Of a DNA stretch of 24,754 nucleotides, positions 1 through 7,446 are shown one piece after another. Every line of letters begins with the position of its first letter. The first letter of the stretch is position 1. The position numbers and the translations under genes are program-made. Below the pieces are notes generated by a model. It was given only the letters and a program-made list of their open reading frames with translations, was not told the origin of the DNA and did no database searches. This DNA comes from an uncultured Bacteroidales bacterium (GTDB lineage Bacteria > Bacteroidota > Bacteroidia > Bacteroidales > F082), in the NCBI GenBank assembly GCA_937902805.1, contig CALEMB010000157.1:1-24754 (forward strand), read 5' to 3'.

Positions 1-60
1 AGGTAACTCCGAGGTAACACTGTGATTCCTCTCAGTTTCCTCTCAGTTTCCTCCCAGATC
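1..60. repeat. Two short tandem arrays with 11-base period
   Basis: Bases 1-22 are two 11-base units, AGGTAACTCCG and AGGTAACACTG. Bases 28-60 are three more 11-base units: CCTCTCAGTTT twice exactly, then CCTCCCAGATC. They lie in the intergenic space beyond the 3' end of the ABC ATPase gene, and the first array may continue outside the window. The period is the same as that of the arrays at the right edge of the window, although the sequences differ. No spacers separate the units, so this is not a CRISPR. The function is unknown. Confidence 0.85.
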
Positions 61-105
61 CATGTCCCGCGTCAAAAATCATGTAGCTTAATTTTGAACA
101 GTTAC

Positions 106-963
106 TTATAACTCAACATTTCTTCCATAATATCCGTTTTCTCTTAGAGTTTTAGCATCAACATTGCTCCAATCTCCACTAAAGCAGGTTTTTAAATCGG
201 GATGTTCGGAAGTCATCCAATAAAACTCATCCTTAGCCACAATAGGCTTGAAATATTCATCAATAACGCCTTGGTCGACAAGCTCTTTCGGCGTGCCTTG
301 GCGCAAAGGCTGCTGCGGGGCGACAACCCACATCACATCGGTGTGGCGGAGCAAAAGGTCAAGGTCGTGGCTGCTGAAAAGGATGGTTTTATGCTGCTCG
401 CGTGAGAGTTTGTGCATAATGTTCACCAACTCGATTTTGCTCGGATAGTCGAGGAAGGCGGCGGGTTCGTCCATAAAGATGATGGGCGTGTCCTGCACCA
501 GAGCCTTGGCAATCATTACTTTTTGTTTTTCACCGTCGCTCAATGAAACAAAGTTGCGGTTGGTGAGGTGGCCGATGCCAACGGTCTGTAGGCTGTCGTA
601 AATAATTTGCTCGTCCTCGGCTTTTAGTTTGGCAAGCAAGCCCAGATGCGGATAGCGACCAGCCGCCACAATGTCGAAGACTTTCAGGAAGAGGTCGTCG
701 GGTTTCTCGGTCAACACGAGGCTAAAGAGCGAACTACGCTCAGTGGGGGAGTAGTCGCGCAAGTCCTTCCCGAACAGTTTGACCTCTCCACCGATGGGCT
801 TGATACTTGCCGACAGGGTCTTGAACAGTGTCGTCTTGCCCGAGCCGTTGGGACCAGCCAAAGCCACAATGTCGCCTTCGCAGAGGCTGACGTTGACCTC
901 AGGAATCAACGGCTGGCCTTTGTAACCGATCAATAGATTATATGTGTGTAGCACCTCGTTCAT
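106..963 (-). CDS. ABC transporter ATP-binding protein, FecE/BtuD type (iron-siderophore, haem or cobalamin uptake)
   Basis: This is the cytoplasmic ATPase of a type II ABC importer and energises the permease encoded just upstream. Counting from the start chosen here (285 residues), the Walker A motif GPNGSGKT is at 37-44, the ABC signature LSDGE at 141-145, Walker B IIFMDE at 161-166, and an SSHD switch histidine follows. The reading frame stays open 11 codons further up. I chose ATG at 963 because it overlaps the permease stop as ATGA (960-963), the usual sign of translational coupling. The protein carries a C-terminal extension of about 60 residues after the ATPase core. No periplasmic binding protein or TonB receptor is in the window, so the substrate cannot be fixed. 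The family suggests ferric siderophore, haem or vitamin B12. Confidence 0.9.
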   Translation of the reverse strand: MNEVLHTYNLLIGYKGQPLIPEVNVSLCEGDIVALAGPNGSGKTTLFKTLSASIKPIGGEVKLFGKDLRDYSPTERSSLFSLVLTEKPDDLFLKVFDIVAAGRYPHLGLLAKLKAEDEQIIYDSLQTVGIGHLTNRNFVSLSDGEKQKVMIAKALVQDTPIIFMDEPAAFLDYPSKIELVNIMHKLSREQHKTILFSSHDLDLLLRHTDVMWVVAPQQPLRQGTPKELVDQGVIDEYFKPIVAKDEFYWMTSEHPDLKTCFSGDWSNVDAKTLRENGYYGRNVEL

Positions 964-2015
964 CTCATGACTTTTTGCCGGTGAAAGATGACCCACAAAA
1001 CGATGGGCGCGCCAATGAGCGCCGTGACCGAGTTGATGGGCAAGTTGCCTTCGAACGAGGGCAGACGTGCGATGAGGTTGCAGAACAAGGCCAAGTCCAT
1101 GCCAATGAAAGCCGTGGCAGGGATGAGCAGCTTATGGTCGCTGCTCTTGAAGAGGAAACGCGCGATATGTGGCACTGCCAATCCCAAGAAAGCAATGGGA
1201 CCACAAAACGCCGTGATGAGGGCTGTAAGGAATCCCGAAGCCAAGATGATGAGCATGCTACTCCGTTTGATGTTGACACCGAGATTCTCAGCATAACGCT
1301 CGCCCAACAGCATGAGGTTCAATGTCTTGAACAACAGGAACGAGCCGATGGCACCCGCCAAGACGGCGATGGCAAAAAAAGGCAACTGGGCTTTGCTCAC
1401 GTTGGAGAAACTGCCCATGCCCCAGATGACGAAGGAATGCAACCCCTCCTTTTGGCTGAAGAACTTCAAAATATCGGTGATAGAGCCTGCGATGTAGGCA
1501 ATCATAATGCCGACCAAAACGAGGCTGACCATGCTACGGAGCCTCGAACTCAAGGCAAGGATAAGCAGCAGCACCGCAAAGGCACCCACAAAGGCCGCCA
1601 CGGTGATGCCGAAGGTGGACCACAGCGTCAGCGTGCTGACCGACAGCCCCGTGGCCGTGCCCAATAGGACGACCAACGCCACGCCAAGGCTGGAACCACT
1701 ACTAATACCCAACAGGGAAGGGTCGGCGAGGGGATTGCGGAACAGCGTCTGCATCAAAAGACCTGATACAGAAAGTCCTATGCCAGCCAGCAAGGCCGTG
1801 ATGGCTTGCGGCAAACGGTAATCCATAACAATGGCGCGGTAAGTGGAGCTTTCACCACCGAAGATTGCCGCCCAGATTTCCTTCATCGGGATGGACACTG
1901 AGCCGAAGCACAGGTTCATCGCGAAGAGAACGATGCCGACGGCAAAAATCAAGATGGAAATGAGTAATATGGGTGACTTTTGGCGGAGGGTAATATTTGG
2001 TTTTTCAGCACTCAT
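960..2015 (-). CDS. FecCD-family ABC transporter permease
   Basis: This is the inner-membrane permease of a BtuC/FecD/FhuB-type importer, 351 residues, a typical length. The first membrane helix is at about residues 16-35 after a short basic cytoplasmic N-terminus. It is followed by the family's conserved run YRLPQAITALLAGIGLSVSG and then NPLADPSLLGISSGSSLG, both hallmarks of the FecCD fold. Further hydrophobic helices fill the rest, including the late segment AFCGPIAFLGLAVPHIARFL, which holds the coupling-helix region that contacts the ATPase. The gene starts 16 bases after the stop of the cysteine desulfidase gene and overlaps the ATPase start by 4 bases, so all three are probably one transcript. 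The substrate is not determined by the sequence. Confidence 0.93.
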   Translation of the reverse strand: MSAEKPNITLRQKSPILLISILIFAVGIVLFAMNLCFGSVSIPMKEIWAAIFGGESSTYRAIVMDYRLPQAITALLAGIGLSVSGLLMQTLFRNPLADPSLLGISSGSSLGVALVVLLGTATGLSVSTLTLWSTFGITVAAFVGAFAVLLLILALSSRLRSMVSLVLVGIMIAYIAGSITDILKFFSQKEGLHSFVIWGMGSFSNVSKAQLPFFAIAVLAGAIGSFLLFKTLNLMLLGERYAENLGVNIKRSSMLIILASGFLTALITAFCGPIAFLGLAVPHIARFLFKSSDHKLLIPATAFIGMDLALFCNLIARLPSFEGNLPINSVTALIGAPIVLWVIFHRQKVMR

Positions 2016-2031
2016 TGTGGGCTTTCCAAGG

Positions 2032-3303
2032 TCACTCCACCATAATCTTCAAAATCTCCACGTCGGTTTCCTTCATGCCGTTGCGGCCCAGGCGACCGAT
2101 ATGGTCGATGGTCTCTTCCACGTCGTGGCCGATGATGCCGTCGCCACCGAGGAGGTTGTCGTCCTGCTTGCTCATCTCATAGCCCAGGATGCCAGCCTCA
2201 ACAGACAAGGCAATCTTGCCGGCGCATGAGGGCTTGGCACCGTCGCAGACGATACCCGCTGCGATGCCCAAGGCGTTCTCCAAAGTGTGCTCGATAATGT
2301 CGAGGCTCTCGCCCATGAGGTAGGCGATGCCACAGCCTGAGGCACATCCGGCACTGACGGCGCCACAATAGGCCGAAAGTCTGCCTATGCCCGTCTTTTG
2401 GTGGATGGCAACGAGGTTCGATAAGGCCACCGCACGACAGGTACGTTCGTCGTCGATGCCGTATTCCTCAGCATAAGCCAAAACAGGCAGGCACACCGTC
2501 ATGCCTTGGTTGCCGCTGCCCGAGTTGATGATGACGGGCATCTCGCAGCCGCTCATGCGTGCGTCGCTGCCCGCTGCAGCCCAGGCACGAGCCTTGATTC
2601 TTACATCCGTTCCAAAACCCATGATGATGCTGCCGATGTTGGCACCCCAGTTGTTTTTCAAACCTTCCTGTGATATGGCTTTGTTGCATTCCATCTGCGG
2701 CCTGATGATGGGCTCAAGGTCTTTGATGTCGACGGTGTTGGCGAAGTCGTAGATGTCCTTCATGCTGAGGCAACTGCGGTCGGTGAGTTTGGTGGCGCCA
2801 CTGTCGGCATAGCCCGAGTCAAACAGCACCTCGCCGTCTTTCTCCATCCTCACGATGTTGGTGTGGAAGCCTGCGATGCGGACGCTGGCGGAGCTTTCAC
2901 CATTAAATAAGGTGACCGTCACGTCGAGTTGTGCGATAACGTTCAGCGGAATGATTTCCATTACGGTGCTGTCCAAAAACGCAGCGATGTCCTTTTTCTG
3001 CTCCGATGTGACTTCTGCGATGACTTCCAAGGCTTTTTCAGGGTTACCGGCCACGATGCCAGCTGCCACAGATGCCTTCAGGCCTTTCATGCCTTTTGTG
3101 TTGGGCACGATGACGCTCTTCACGTTCTTGATGATATTGCCACTGGCCTTGATCTCCACGCGTTCGGGCATAGTGCCAAGGATTTCATGCGCCTTGGCAG
3201 CGGCATAAGCCAGACATATCGGTTCGGTGCAGCCCATGGCCGGCACGAGTTCTTCTTTGAGAATACTCAGATATGAGGTGTATAAACAATCGCTTTTGTC
3301 CAT
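2032..3303 (-). CDS. cyuA: L-cysteine desulfidase (CyuA/YhaM, UPF0597 family), serine-dehydratase-alpha-like Fe-S enzyme
   Basis: Enzymes of this family break L-cysteine into pyruvate, ammonia and sulfide using a [4Fe-4S] cluster and no pyridoxal phosphate. The 423-residue length is usual. The N-terminal PAMGCTEP motif places a cysteine at residue 25. Later cysteines sit in SAYCGAVSAGCASGCG and GIVCDGAKPSCAGK, where the family's cluster ligands lie. I chose ATG at 3303. The frame extends 8 codons upstream only from a TTG, and that would overlap the promoter-like TATTTTTG at 3325-3332. The gene heads an operon with the FecCD permease and ATPase. Why a cysteine-degrading Fe-S enzyme is coupled to this importer is not known; iron or sulfur supply is a guess. 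A serine or other amino-acid deaminase role cannot be excluded. Confidence 0.85.
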   Translation of the reverse strand: MDKSDCLYTSYLSILKEELVPAMGCTEPICLAYAAAKAHEILGTMPERVEIKASGNIIKNVKSVIVPNTKGMKGLKASVAAGIVAGNPEKALEVIAEVTSEQKKDIAAFLDSTVMEIIPLNVIAQLDVTVTLFNGESSASVRIAGFHTNIVRMEKDGEVLFDSGYADSGATKLTDRSCLSMKDIYDFANTVDIKDLEPIIRPQMECNKAISQEGLKNNWGANIGSIIMGFGTDVRIKARAWAAAGSDARMSGCEMPVIINSGSGNQGMTVCLPVLAYAEEYGIDDERTCRAVALSNLVAIHQKTGIGRLSAYCGAVSAGCASGCGIAYLMGESLDIIEHTLENALGIAAGIVCDGAKPSCAGKIALSVEAGILGYEMSKQDDNLLGGDGIIGHDVEETIDHIGRLGRNGMKETDVEILKIMVE

Positions 3304-3324
3304 AATGAGTGGGTTAATTTTCGG

Positions 3325-3332
3325 CAAAAATA
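3325..3332 (-). promoter_or_regulatory. Bacteroidota -7 promoter element for the cysteine desulfidase operon
   Basis: On the minus strand this reads TATTTTTG, matching the TAnnTTTG -7 element of the Bacteroidota primary sigma factor. It lies about 20 bases before the ATG at 3303. I do not see a good TTTG -33 partner at the expected distance, so it may be weak or regulated. Confidence 0.5.
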
Positions 3333-3351
3333 CAAAAATTTGTCCTTTTCG

Positions 3352-3382
3352 TTTGTTTGGATTGAAATTATCCCTAACTTTG
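3352..3382 (+). promoter_or_regulatory. Bacteroidota promoter for the gap gene
   Basis: The -7 element TAACTTTG is at 3375-3382. A TTTG at 3352-3355 lies 19 bases upstream, which is near-ideal for the -33 element; a second TTTG at 3356-3359 overlaps the region. The gap ATG is 46 bases downstream. The promoter is back to back with that of the cysteine desulfidase operon. Confidence 0.7.
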
Positions 3383-3428
3383 CCAAAAATCTGTACATTT
3401 AACCTTATGTAGAATAAAAAATTGAATT

Positions 3429-4877
3429 ATGGACAATTTCGAAAATTCTTTGAAGGCTTGGAATGAAAACGAAAAAGCCGCCAATGAACTTATCAACATC
3501 GTCGGTAGACTTTGGTACGACAAGTCAGTGGAGCTCATCATGTTGCGTTCGCTGCTGGTCAACCGTGGTTCGGGTAAGATCTTGAACAAGCATCTCCGTG
3601 CTGAGACTGTGCTGTGCAAGCCTGTCCGTGTGCAGGATTCCTTGCTCATCGCCAAGGCCCTCCTTGCCGAGAATCTTGCCCCCGCCCGTATCGACCTTGG
3701 TCGCCTCAACTCCGAGTGGACGGATGAGAAAGAAAAGTATAATAATGATGTCACAGCCTTTGTGCGCGACAAGCTCAACTACATCATAGATGCCGTTCCG
3801 CGCAGCAACAAGGTGCAGGATGTCATCCTTTACGGTTTCGGTCGTATCGGTCGTATCCTCTGCCGTGAGATGACGGAGATGGCCGGTAGAGGCGATGCCC
3901 TCCGCGTCCGTGCCATTGTCACCCGCAAGAACTCACCTGAGGATATCGCCAAGCGTATCAACCTATTCCGCACAGACTCGGTGCACCGTTATTTTCACGG
4001 TGTCTGCACGCCTATCCCGGGCGAAAACGCCATGATGGTCAACGGCCAGAAGATCCTCTTCCTCGAATCGAAGAACCCCGAGGACATCGACTACACACAA
4101 TATGGCATCAACGATGCATTGCTCATTGACAACACAGGCGCCTTCCGCGATCGTGAATCGTTGTCCCGTCATCTGCAAGCCAAGGGTGTCGCTAAGGTGT
4201 TGCTCACCGCTCCTGGTAAGGGCGACATCCCGAATGTGGTGTACGGTGTCAACCAAGACACGCTCGACCTTGACAATGAGACCATCTTCTCGGCTGCCAG
4301 CTGCACCACCAACGCCATCGTGCCCGGTCTGGAAGTCATGCTGAAGAACTTCGGCATCGTGAAGGGTCACATCGAGACCATCCACAGCTACACCAACGAC
4401 CAGAACCTGCTGGACAACTACCACAAGAAAGAGCGTCGTGGCCGTTCGGCCCCGTTGAATATGGTTATTACCGAGACGGGTGCCGGCAAGGCTGCCGCCA
4501 AGGCCATCCCCGCACTGAAGGGCAAGCTGACGAGCAACGCCGTGCGTGTGCCTACGCCTGATGTCTCTTTGGCCGTGCTCGCCCTCGACCTTGAGCGCGC
4601 CACCACGGTGGAGGAGGTCAACGAAGCCTTCCGTATCGCCTGCCTTGAGGGTAACCTCATTGAGCAGATCCGTTTCAGCAACAACACCGAGTTCGTCAGC
4701 AGCGACGGCATCGGTGACAGCTGCGCCTGCATCTTCGACGCTCCGGCCACCAAGGTCAGCGAAGACGGCAAGACGGTCATCCTCTATCTGTGGTACGACA
4801 ACGAGTTCGGCTACAGCAACCAGGTGGTCCGCCTCGCTCGCCACATTGGCCAGGTGAAGAGCTACAGGTACTACTAA
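3429..4877 (+). CDS. gap: Glyceraldehyde-3-phosphate dehydrogenase, long form with N-terminal extension
   Basis: This enzyme interconverts glyceraldehyde-3-phosphate and 1,3-bisphosphoglycerate in glycolysis and gluconeogenesis. At 482 residues it is about 140 longer than the standard enzyme. The excess is an N-terminal, mostly helical domain (residues 1-130). The NAD-binding fold starts at about 131 with GFGRIGR at 136-142. The active site SCTTN carries the catalytic cysteine at 292. The general-base histidine is at 319 in HSYTNDQ, and WYDNEFGY lies near the C-terminus. All catalytic residues are present. The gene has its own promoter and terminator, so it appears monocistronic. Long-form enzymes of this kind occur in Bacteroidota and some other bacteria. 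Cofactor preference (NAD or NADP) cannot be settled by eye. Confidence 0.95.
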   Translation: MDNFENSLKAWNENEKAANELINIVGRLWYDKSVELIMLRSLLVNRGSGKILNKHLRAETVLCKPVRVQDSLLIAKALLAENLAPARIDLGRLNSEWTDEKEKYNNDVTAFVRDKLNYIIDAVPRSNKVQDVILYGFGRIGRILCREMTEMAGRGDALRVRAIVTRKNSPEDIAKRINLFRTDSVHRYFHGVCTPIPGENAMMVNGQKILFLESKNPEDIDYTQYGINDALLIDNTGAFRDRESLSRHLQAKGVAKVLLTAPGKGDIPNVVYGVNQDTLDLDNETIFSAASCTTNAIVPGLEVMLKNFGIVKGHIETIHSYTNDQNLLDNYHKKERRGRSAPLNMVITETGAGKAAAKAIPALKGKLTSNAVRVPTPDVSLAVLALDLERATTVEEVNEAFRIACLEGNLIEQIRFSNNTEFVSSDGIGDSCACIFDAPATKVSEDGKTVILYLWYDNEFGYSNQVVRLARHIGQVKSYRYY

Positions 4878-4913
4878 TTACTTGGTTCGTACCAATTTGA
4901 TTAGTATTCATCG

Positions 4914-4943
4914 AAAAAAGTGTCCTGCGGGACACTTTTTTTT
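4914..4943 (+). terminator. Rho-independent terminator after gap
   Basis: A 12-base-pair stem is formed by 4914-4925 (AAAAAAGTGTCC) and 4930-4941 (GGACACTTTTTT) around a TGCG loop, and it runs into a T tract. It lies 36 bases after the gap stop codon. Because the stem starts with A and ends with T runs it might also work partly in reverse. Confidence 0.92.
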
Positions 4944-4944
4944 G

Positions 4945-4952
4945 TATTTTTG
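4945..4952 (+). promoter_or_regulatory. Bacteroidota -7 element for yidC
   Basis: TATTTTTG matches TAnnTTTG and lies 26 bases before the yidC ATG at 4979. It begins immediately after the T tract of the gap terminator. Any -33 element would therefore lie inside the terminator hairpin. Confidence 0.6.
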
Positions 4953-4978
4953 CCGCCTTATACGAAAACTAAAGCATA

Positions 4979-6916
4979 ATGAACAATAAAAACACCCTTA
5001 TCGGTTTTGCCCTCATCGCTCTCATCCTGTTTGGCTGGATGTATTTTATGTCACCATCAAAAGAGCAAATCGCTGAGCAACAGCGCATCCAAGACTCTAT
5101 CCGTCGTGTGCGGCTGGAACAAATGGCGCTGGATTCGTTGCGACATGCGGAACGGCAAGCTGAGATGCAATTGGCCACTCTGCCGACCGACACGGCACAA
5201 ACGGAATTGGATTCACTGGGCTTGGCCCTACAACAACAGAACGCCCTCAGAGACAAGTACGGTATCTTCGCCGTCTCTTCCCAAGGCTCGGAGCAGACTT
5301 GGACCATCGAGAACAAACTCCAAAAACTGACTTTCAACAGCAAAGGCGGTTTCCTGAAGCAAGTGGAGCTGAAGGACTACAAGACTTACGACTCGCTGCC
5401 GCTGATTTCCTTCGACCCTGAGACGGTGATGTTCGACCTGTCGTTCTTTGCCCAGAACCGCATCGTCAACACCTCGCAGTTCTATTTCCAGCCCTACCTG
5501 AACGGCCGGCCTTACACGGGTGGCGACATTATGGTGGCGGAAGGCGACAGCGTTGTGTTTGCCTTGCGTCTTCCTACCTCAGAGGCGAACAAGTATTTGG
5601 AATATGTCTATACGGTCCGTTACGACGACTACATGATGGACTTCGACATCCGCACGGTGGGACTGAAGGACGTGATTGCCTCCAATGCCGACTATATGAC
5701 CATCGACTGGAAAGTCGACCTGATGCAGCAGGAAAAGAGCACCGACCGCTTCGCTGGTGAGACGGTGTACTACAAGTCGCTGACCGACAAGGAAGTGGAC
5801 CATCTCAACGAACAGAAAGATAGCGAAAAGGTCGTCAACAACAAATTGAAATGGGTGTCGTTCAAGCAGCGTTTCTTCTGCAATGTGATTGTGGCCAAGG
5901 AGGAGTTTGAGAACGCCAAGATGGCGATGATAACGCGCAAGTCGGAGAATCCCCGTTACTTCAAGTCGATGGCGGCCAATATCGAAGTGCCGTACGACAT
6001 CAATGCCGAAACCAACGTCATCCCGATGCAGCTCTATTTCGGTCCCAACCATTTCAAGACCCTGCGCAGCTATGGCATTGGCCTGCAAGACCAAATCAAC
6101 TTGGGTAACTTCTTCCTCATCCGTTGGATCAACTACGGTGTCATTGCGGTGTTCAACTGGCTGAGCAGCTATGGCTGGAACTACGGCATCGTGATTTTGA
6201 TTTTGACCATCCTCATCAAGACTTTGCTCTTCCCCTTGGCATTCAAGTCCTACAAATCGACAGCCATCACCCGTGTGTTGAAACCCGAAATGGAGGCCAT
6301 CAACGCGAAATACCCCAAGGAAGAGGATGCCATGAAGAAACAGCAAGCCGTGTTGAACTTGCAGCGACAAGCTGGCGTAAGCCCCGCTTCGGGATGTTTG
6401 CCTGCCTTGCTGCAGTTCCCCATCCTTATCGCTATCTTCCGCTTCTTCCCGGCAAGTATCGAGTTGCGTCAGCAGCCTTTCCTTTGGGCAGAAGACCTCT
6501 CGACCTATGATAGTATCATCGAGTTCTCACCGTTCCTCGGCATGGACCATATCAGCTTGTTCACCTTGTTGATGACCATCACCACTTTCATCTACACCTA
6601 CGTGAACAACAAGCAGATGGACTACTCGAGTAACCCGCAGATGAAGCCCATGAAGTGGATGATGTATCTCATGCCTATCATGTTCTTCGGTATCTTCAAC
6701 AACTACTCGGCTGGCTTGAGCTACTACTATATGTTGGTCAACATCATCACCTTCATCCAGATGTTTGTCTTCCGCAAGATGATCGACGAGGACAAGGTGC
6801 GTGCTACCATCGAGGAAAACAAGAAGAAGCCTCAGAAGAAATCCGGTTTCATGAAGCGTCTCGAAGAGGCCCAGAAGCAGCAGGCCAAGTTGCAGCAACA
6901 ACAAAAGAAACGTTGA
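4979..6916 (+). CDS. yidC: Membrane protein insertase YidC
   Basis: YidC inserts and folds inner-membrane proteins, alone or with SecYEG. The 645 residues show the Gram-negative layout: an N-terminal anchor helix at about 6-24 (TLIGFALIALILFGWMYF), a large periplasmic domain to about residue 370, then the conserved insertase core of hydrophobic helices. In the first core helix, ILTILIKTLLFPLAFKS places lysine 414 where E. coli has the groove arginine of VRGIMYPL. It is followed by the cytoplasmic hairpin with VLKPEMEAINAKYPKE. SGCLPALLQFPILIAIFRFF is the next family hallmark. The C-terminus is a long Lys/Gln-rich tail, likely to bind the ribosome. The stop is 2 bases before the DUF2750 gene, so the two are probably cotranscribed. 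Confidence 0.97.
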   Translation: MNNKNTLIGFALIALILFGWMYFMSPSKEQIAEQQRIQDSIRRVRLEQMALDSLRHAERQAEMQLATLPTDTAQTELDSLGLALQQQNALRDKYGIFAVSSQGSEQTWTIENKLQKLTFNSKGGFLKQVELKDYKTYDSLPLISFDPETVMFDLSFFAQNRIVNTSQFYFQPYLNGRPYTGGDIMVAEGDSVVFALRLPTSEANKYLEYVYTVRYDDYMMDFDIRTVGLKDVIASNADYMTIDWKVDLMQQEKSTDRFAGETVYYKSLTDKEVDHLNEQKDSEKVVNNKLKWVSFKQRFFCNVIVAKEEFENAKMAMITRKSENPRYFKSMAANIEVPYDINAETNVIPMQLYFGPNHFKTLRSYGIGLQDQINLGNFFLIRWINYGVIAVFNWLSSYGWNYGIVILILTILIKTLLFPLAFKSYKSTAITRVLKPEMEAINAKYPKEEDAMKKQQAVLNLQRQAGVSPASGCLPALLQFPILIAIFRFFPASIELRQQPFLWAEDLSTYDSIIEFSPFLGMDHISLFTLLMTITTFIYTYVNNKQMDYSSNPQMKPMKWMMYLMPIMFFGIFNNYSAGLSYYYMLVNIITFIQMFVFRKMIDEDKVRATIEENKKKPQKKSGFMKRLEEAQKQQAKLQQQQKKR

Positions 6917-6918
6917 TT

Positions 6919-7326
6919 ATGGAAAAGTTGGAGCTTTTTTTGAAGGCCATCTTGGAGACAAGGAAGGTATGGCTGCTTGAAGCCAAGGAAGTTTTCTTCG
7001 CCATGCTGGAAGACGGCGACGGCGAGCCTTATATCCCATTGTGGGAGTCAGAGGAGTTGGCGCAAATGGCGGCCCAAGGCGATTGGGAAGGCTACACAGT
7101 GACCGACATGGGCTTCTCGGAGTTGGGACATTGGCTGAAGGAACTGGCTGCAGATGAAATCGATATCGCCATTTCGCCCATGGCCGACGGAGAGATTACG
7201 GCGATACCCTCCTATAAGTTCAGGAATTGGCTGAAGCCTTACGACGACCATTCCTATAAGGAAAAGGACGAGGACGAAGACGACGATTTCGATTACGGCG
7301 ACGGTTGGGCACAGCCCTGGAGTTAG
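6919..7326 (+). CDS. DUF2750-like small acidic protein
   Basis: This encodes a predicted soluble protein of 135 residues. The pattern of an alpha-helical start (EKLELFLKAILETRKVWLLE), a central PLWESEELAQMAA and GYTVTDMGFSELGHWLKEL, then IDIAISPMADG, resembles the DUF2750 family, whose function is unknown. The C-terminal 20 residues are a highly acidic tail rich in Asp and Glu (EKDEDEDDDFDYGDG). No signal peptide or membrane helix is seen. The start at 6919 is fixed by the yidC stop at 6914-6916, only two bases away; an open frame extends upstream into yidC but would overlap it out of frame. The link to yidC may be no more than cotranscription. Confidence 0.75.
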   Translation: MEKLELFLKAILETRKVWLLEAKEVFFAMLEDGDGEPYIPLWESEELAQMAAQGDWEGYTVTDMGFSELGHWLKELAADEIDIAISPMADGEITAIPSYKFRNWLKPYDDHSYKEKDEDEDDDFDYGDGWAQPWS

Positions 7327-7361
7327 TTTAGAGTTTAGAGTTTAGAGTTTAGAGTTTAGAG
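7327..7361. repeat. Five exact copies of the heptamer TTTAGAG
   Basis: Units are at 7327-7333, 7334-7340, 7341-7347, 7348-7354 and 7355-7361, starting directly after the TAG stop of the DUF2750 gene. The copies are identical, as expected of a tract that expands and contracts by slippage. It is intergenic, 85 bases before the trkH start. No effect on expression can be read from it. Confidence 0.95.
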
Positions 7362-7374
7362 TTGCTTCGCTTAT

Positions 7375-7415
7375 GTCATCCCGACGTGGGCGAATGGGTG
7401 AGAGGGGATCTATGA
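7375..7415. repeat. Intergenic element of the GTCATyCC...GGrATCTAT type
   Basis: GTCATCCCGACGTGGGCG at 7375-7392 is followed by GGGATCTATGA at 7405-7415, and ATCCC (7378-7382) can pair with GGGAT (7405-7409). A short version of the same layout (GTCATTCC, then GGAATCTATAGA) sits in the loop of the clpB terminator at 24485-24508. Such sequences are scattered between genes in Bacteroidota genomes, as I recall. No coding or regulatory role is visible. Confidence 0.45.
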
Positions 7416-7446
7416 GCGAAAGGGAATTGGCAATTGATAATTGATC

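Noticed and set aside
942..1667. Plus-strand open frame opposite the FecCD permease
   Set aside because: The translation is rich in Gln, Glu, Arg and His without a fold pattern, and the minus strand encodes a clear permease.
3304..3327. Upstream TTG start extending the cysteine desulfidase by 8 residues
   Set aside because: ATG at 3303 places the MGCTEP cysteine at the usual residue 25, and the TTG lies in the -7 promoter element.
3963..4844. Minus-strand open frame of 293 codons opposite gap
   Set aside because: gap is intact on the plus strand with all catalytic motifs; this frame shows no recognisable domain.
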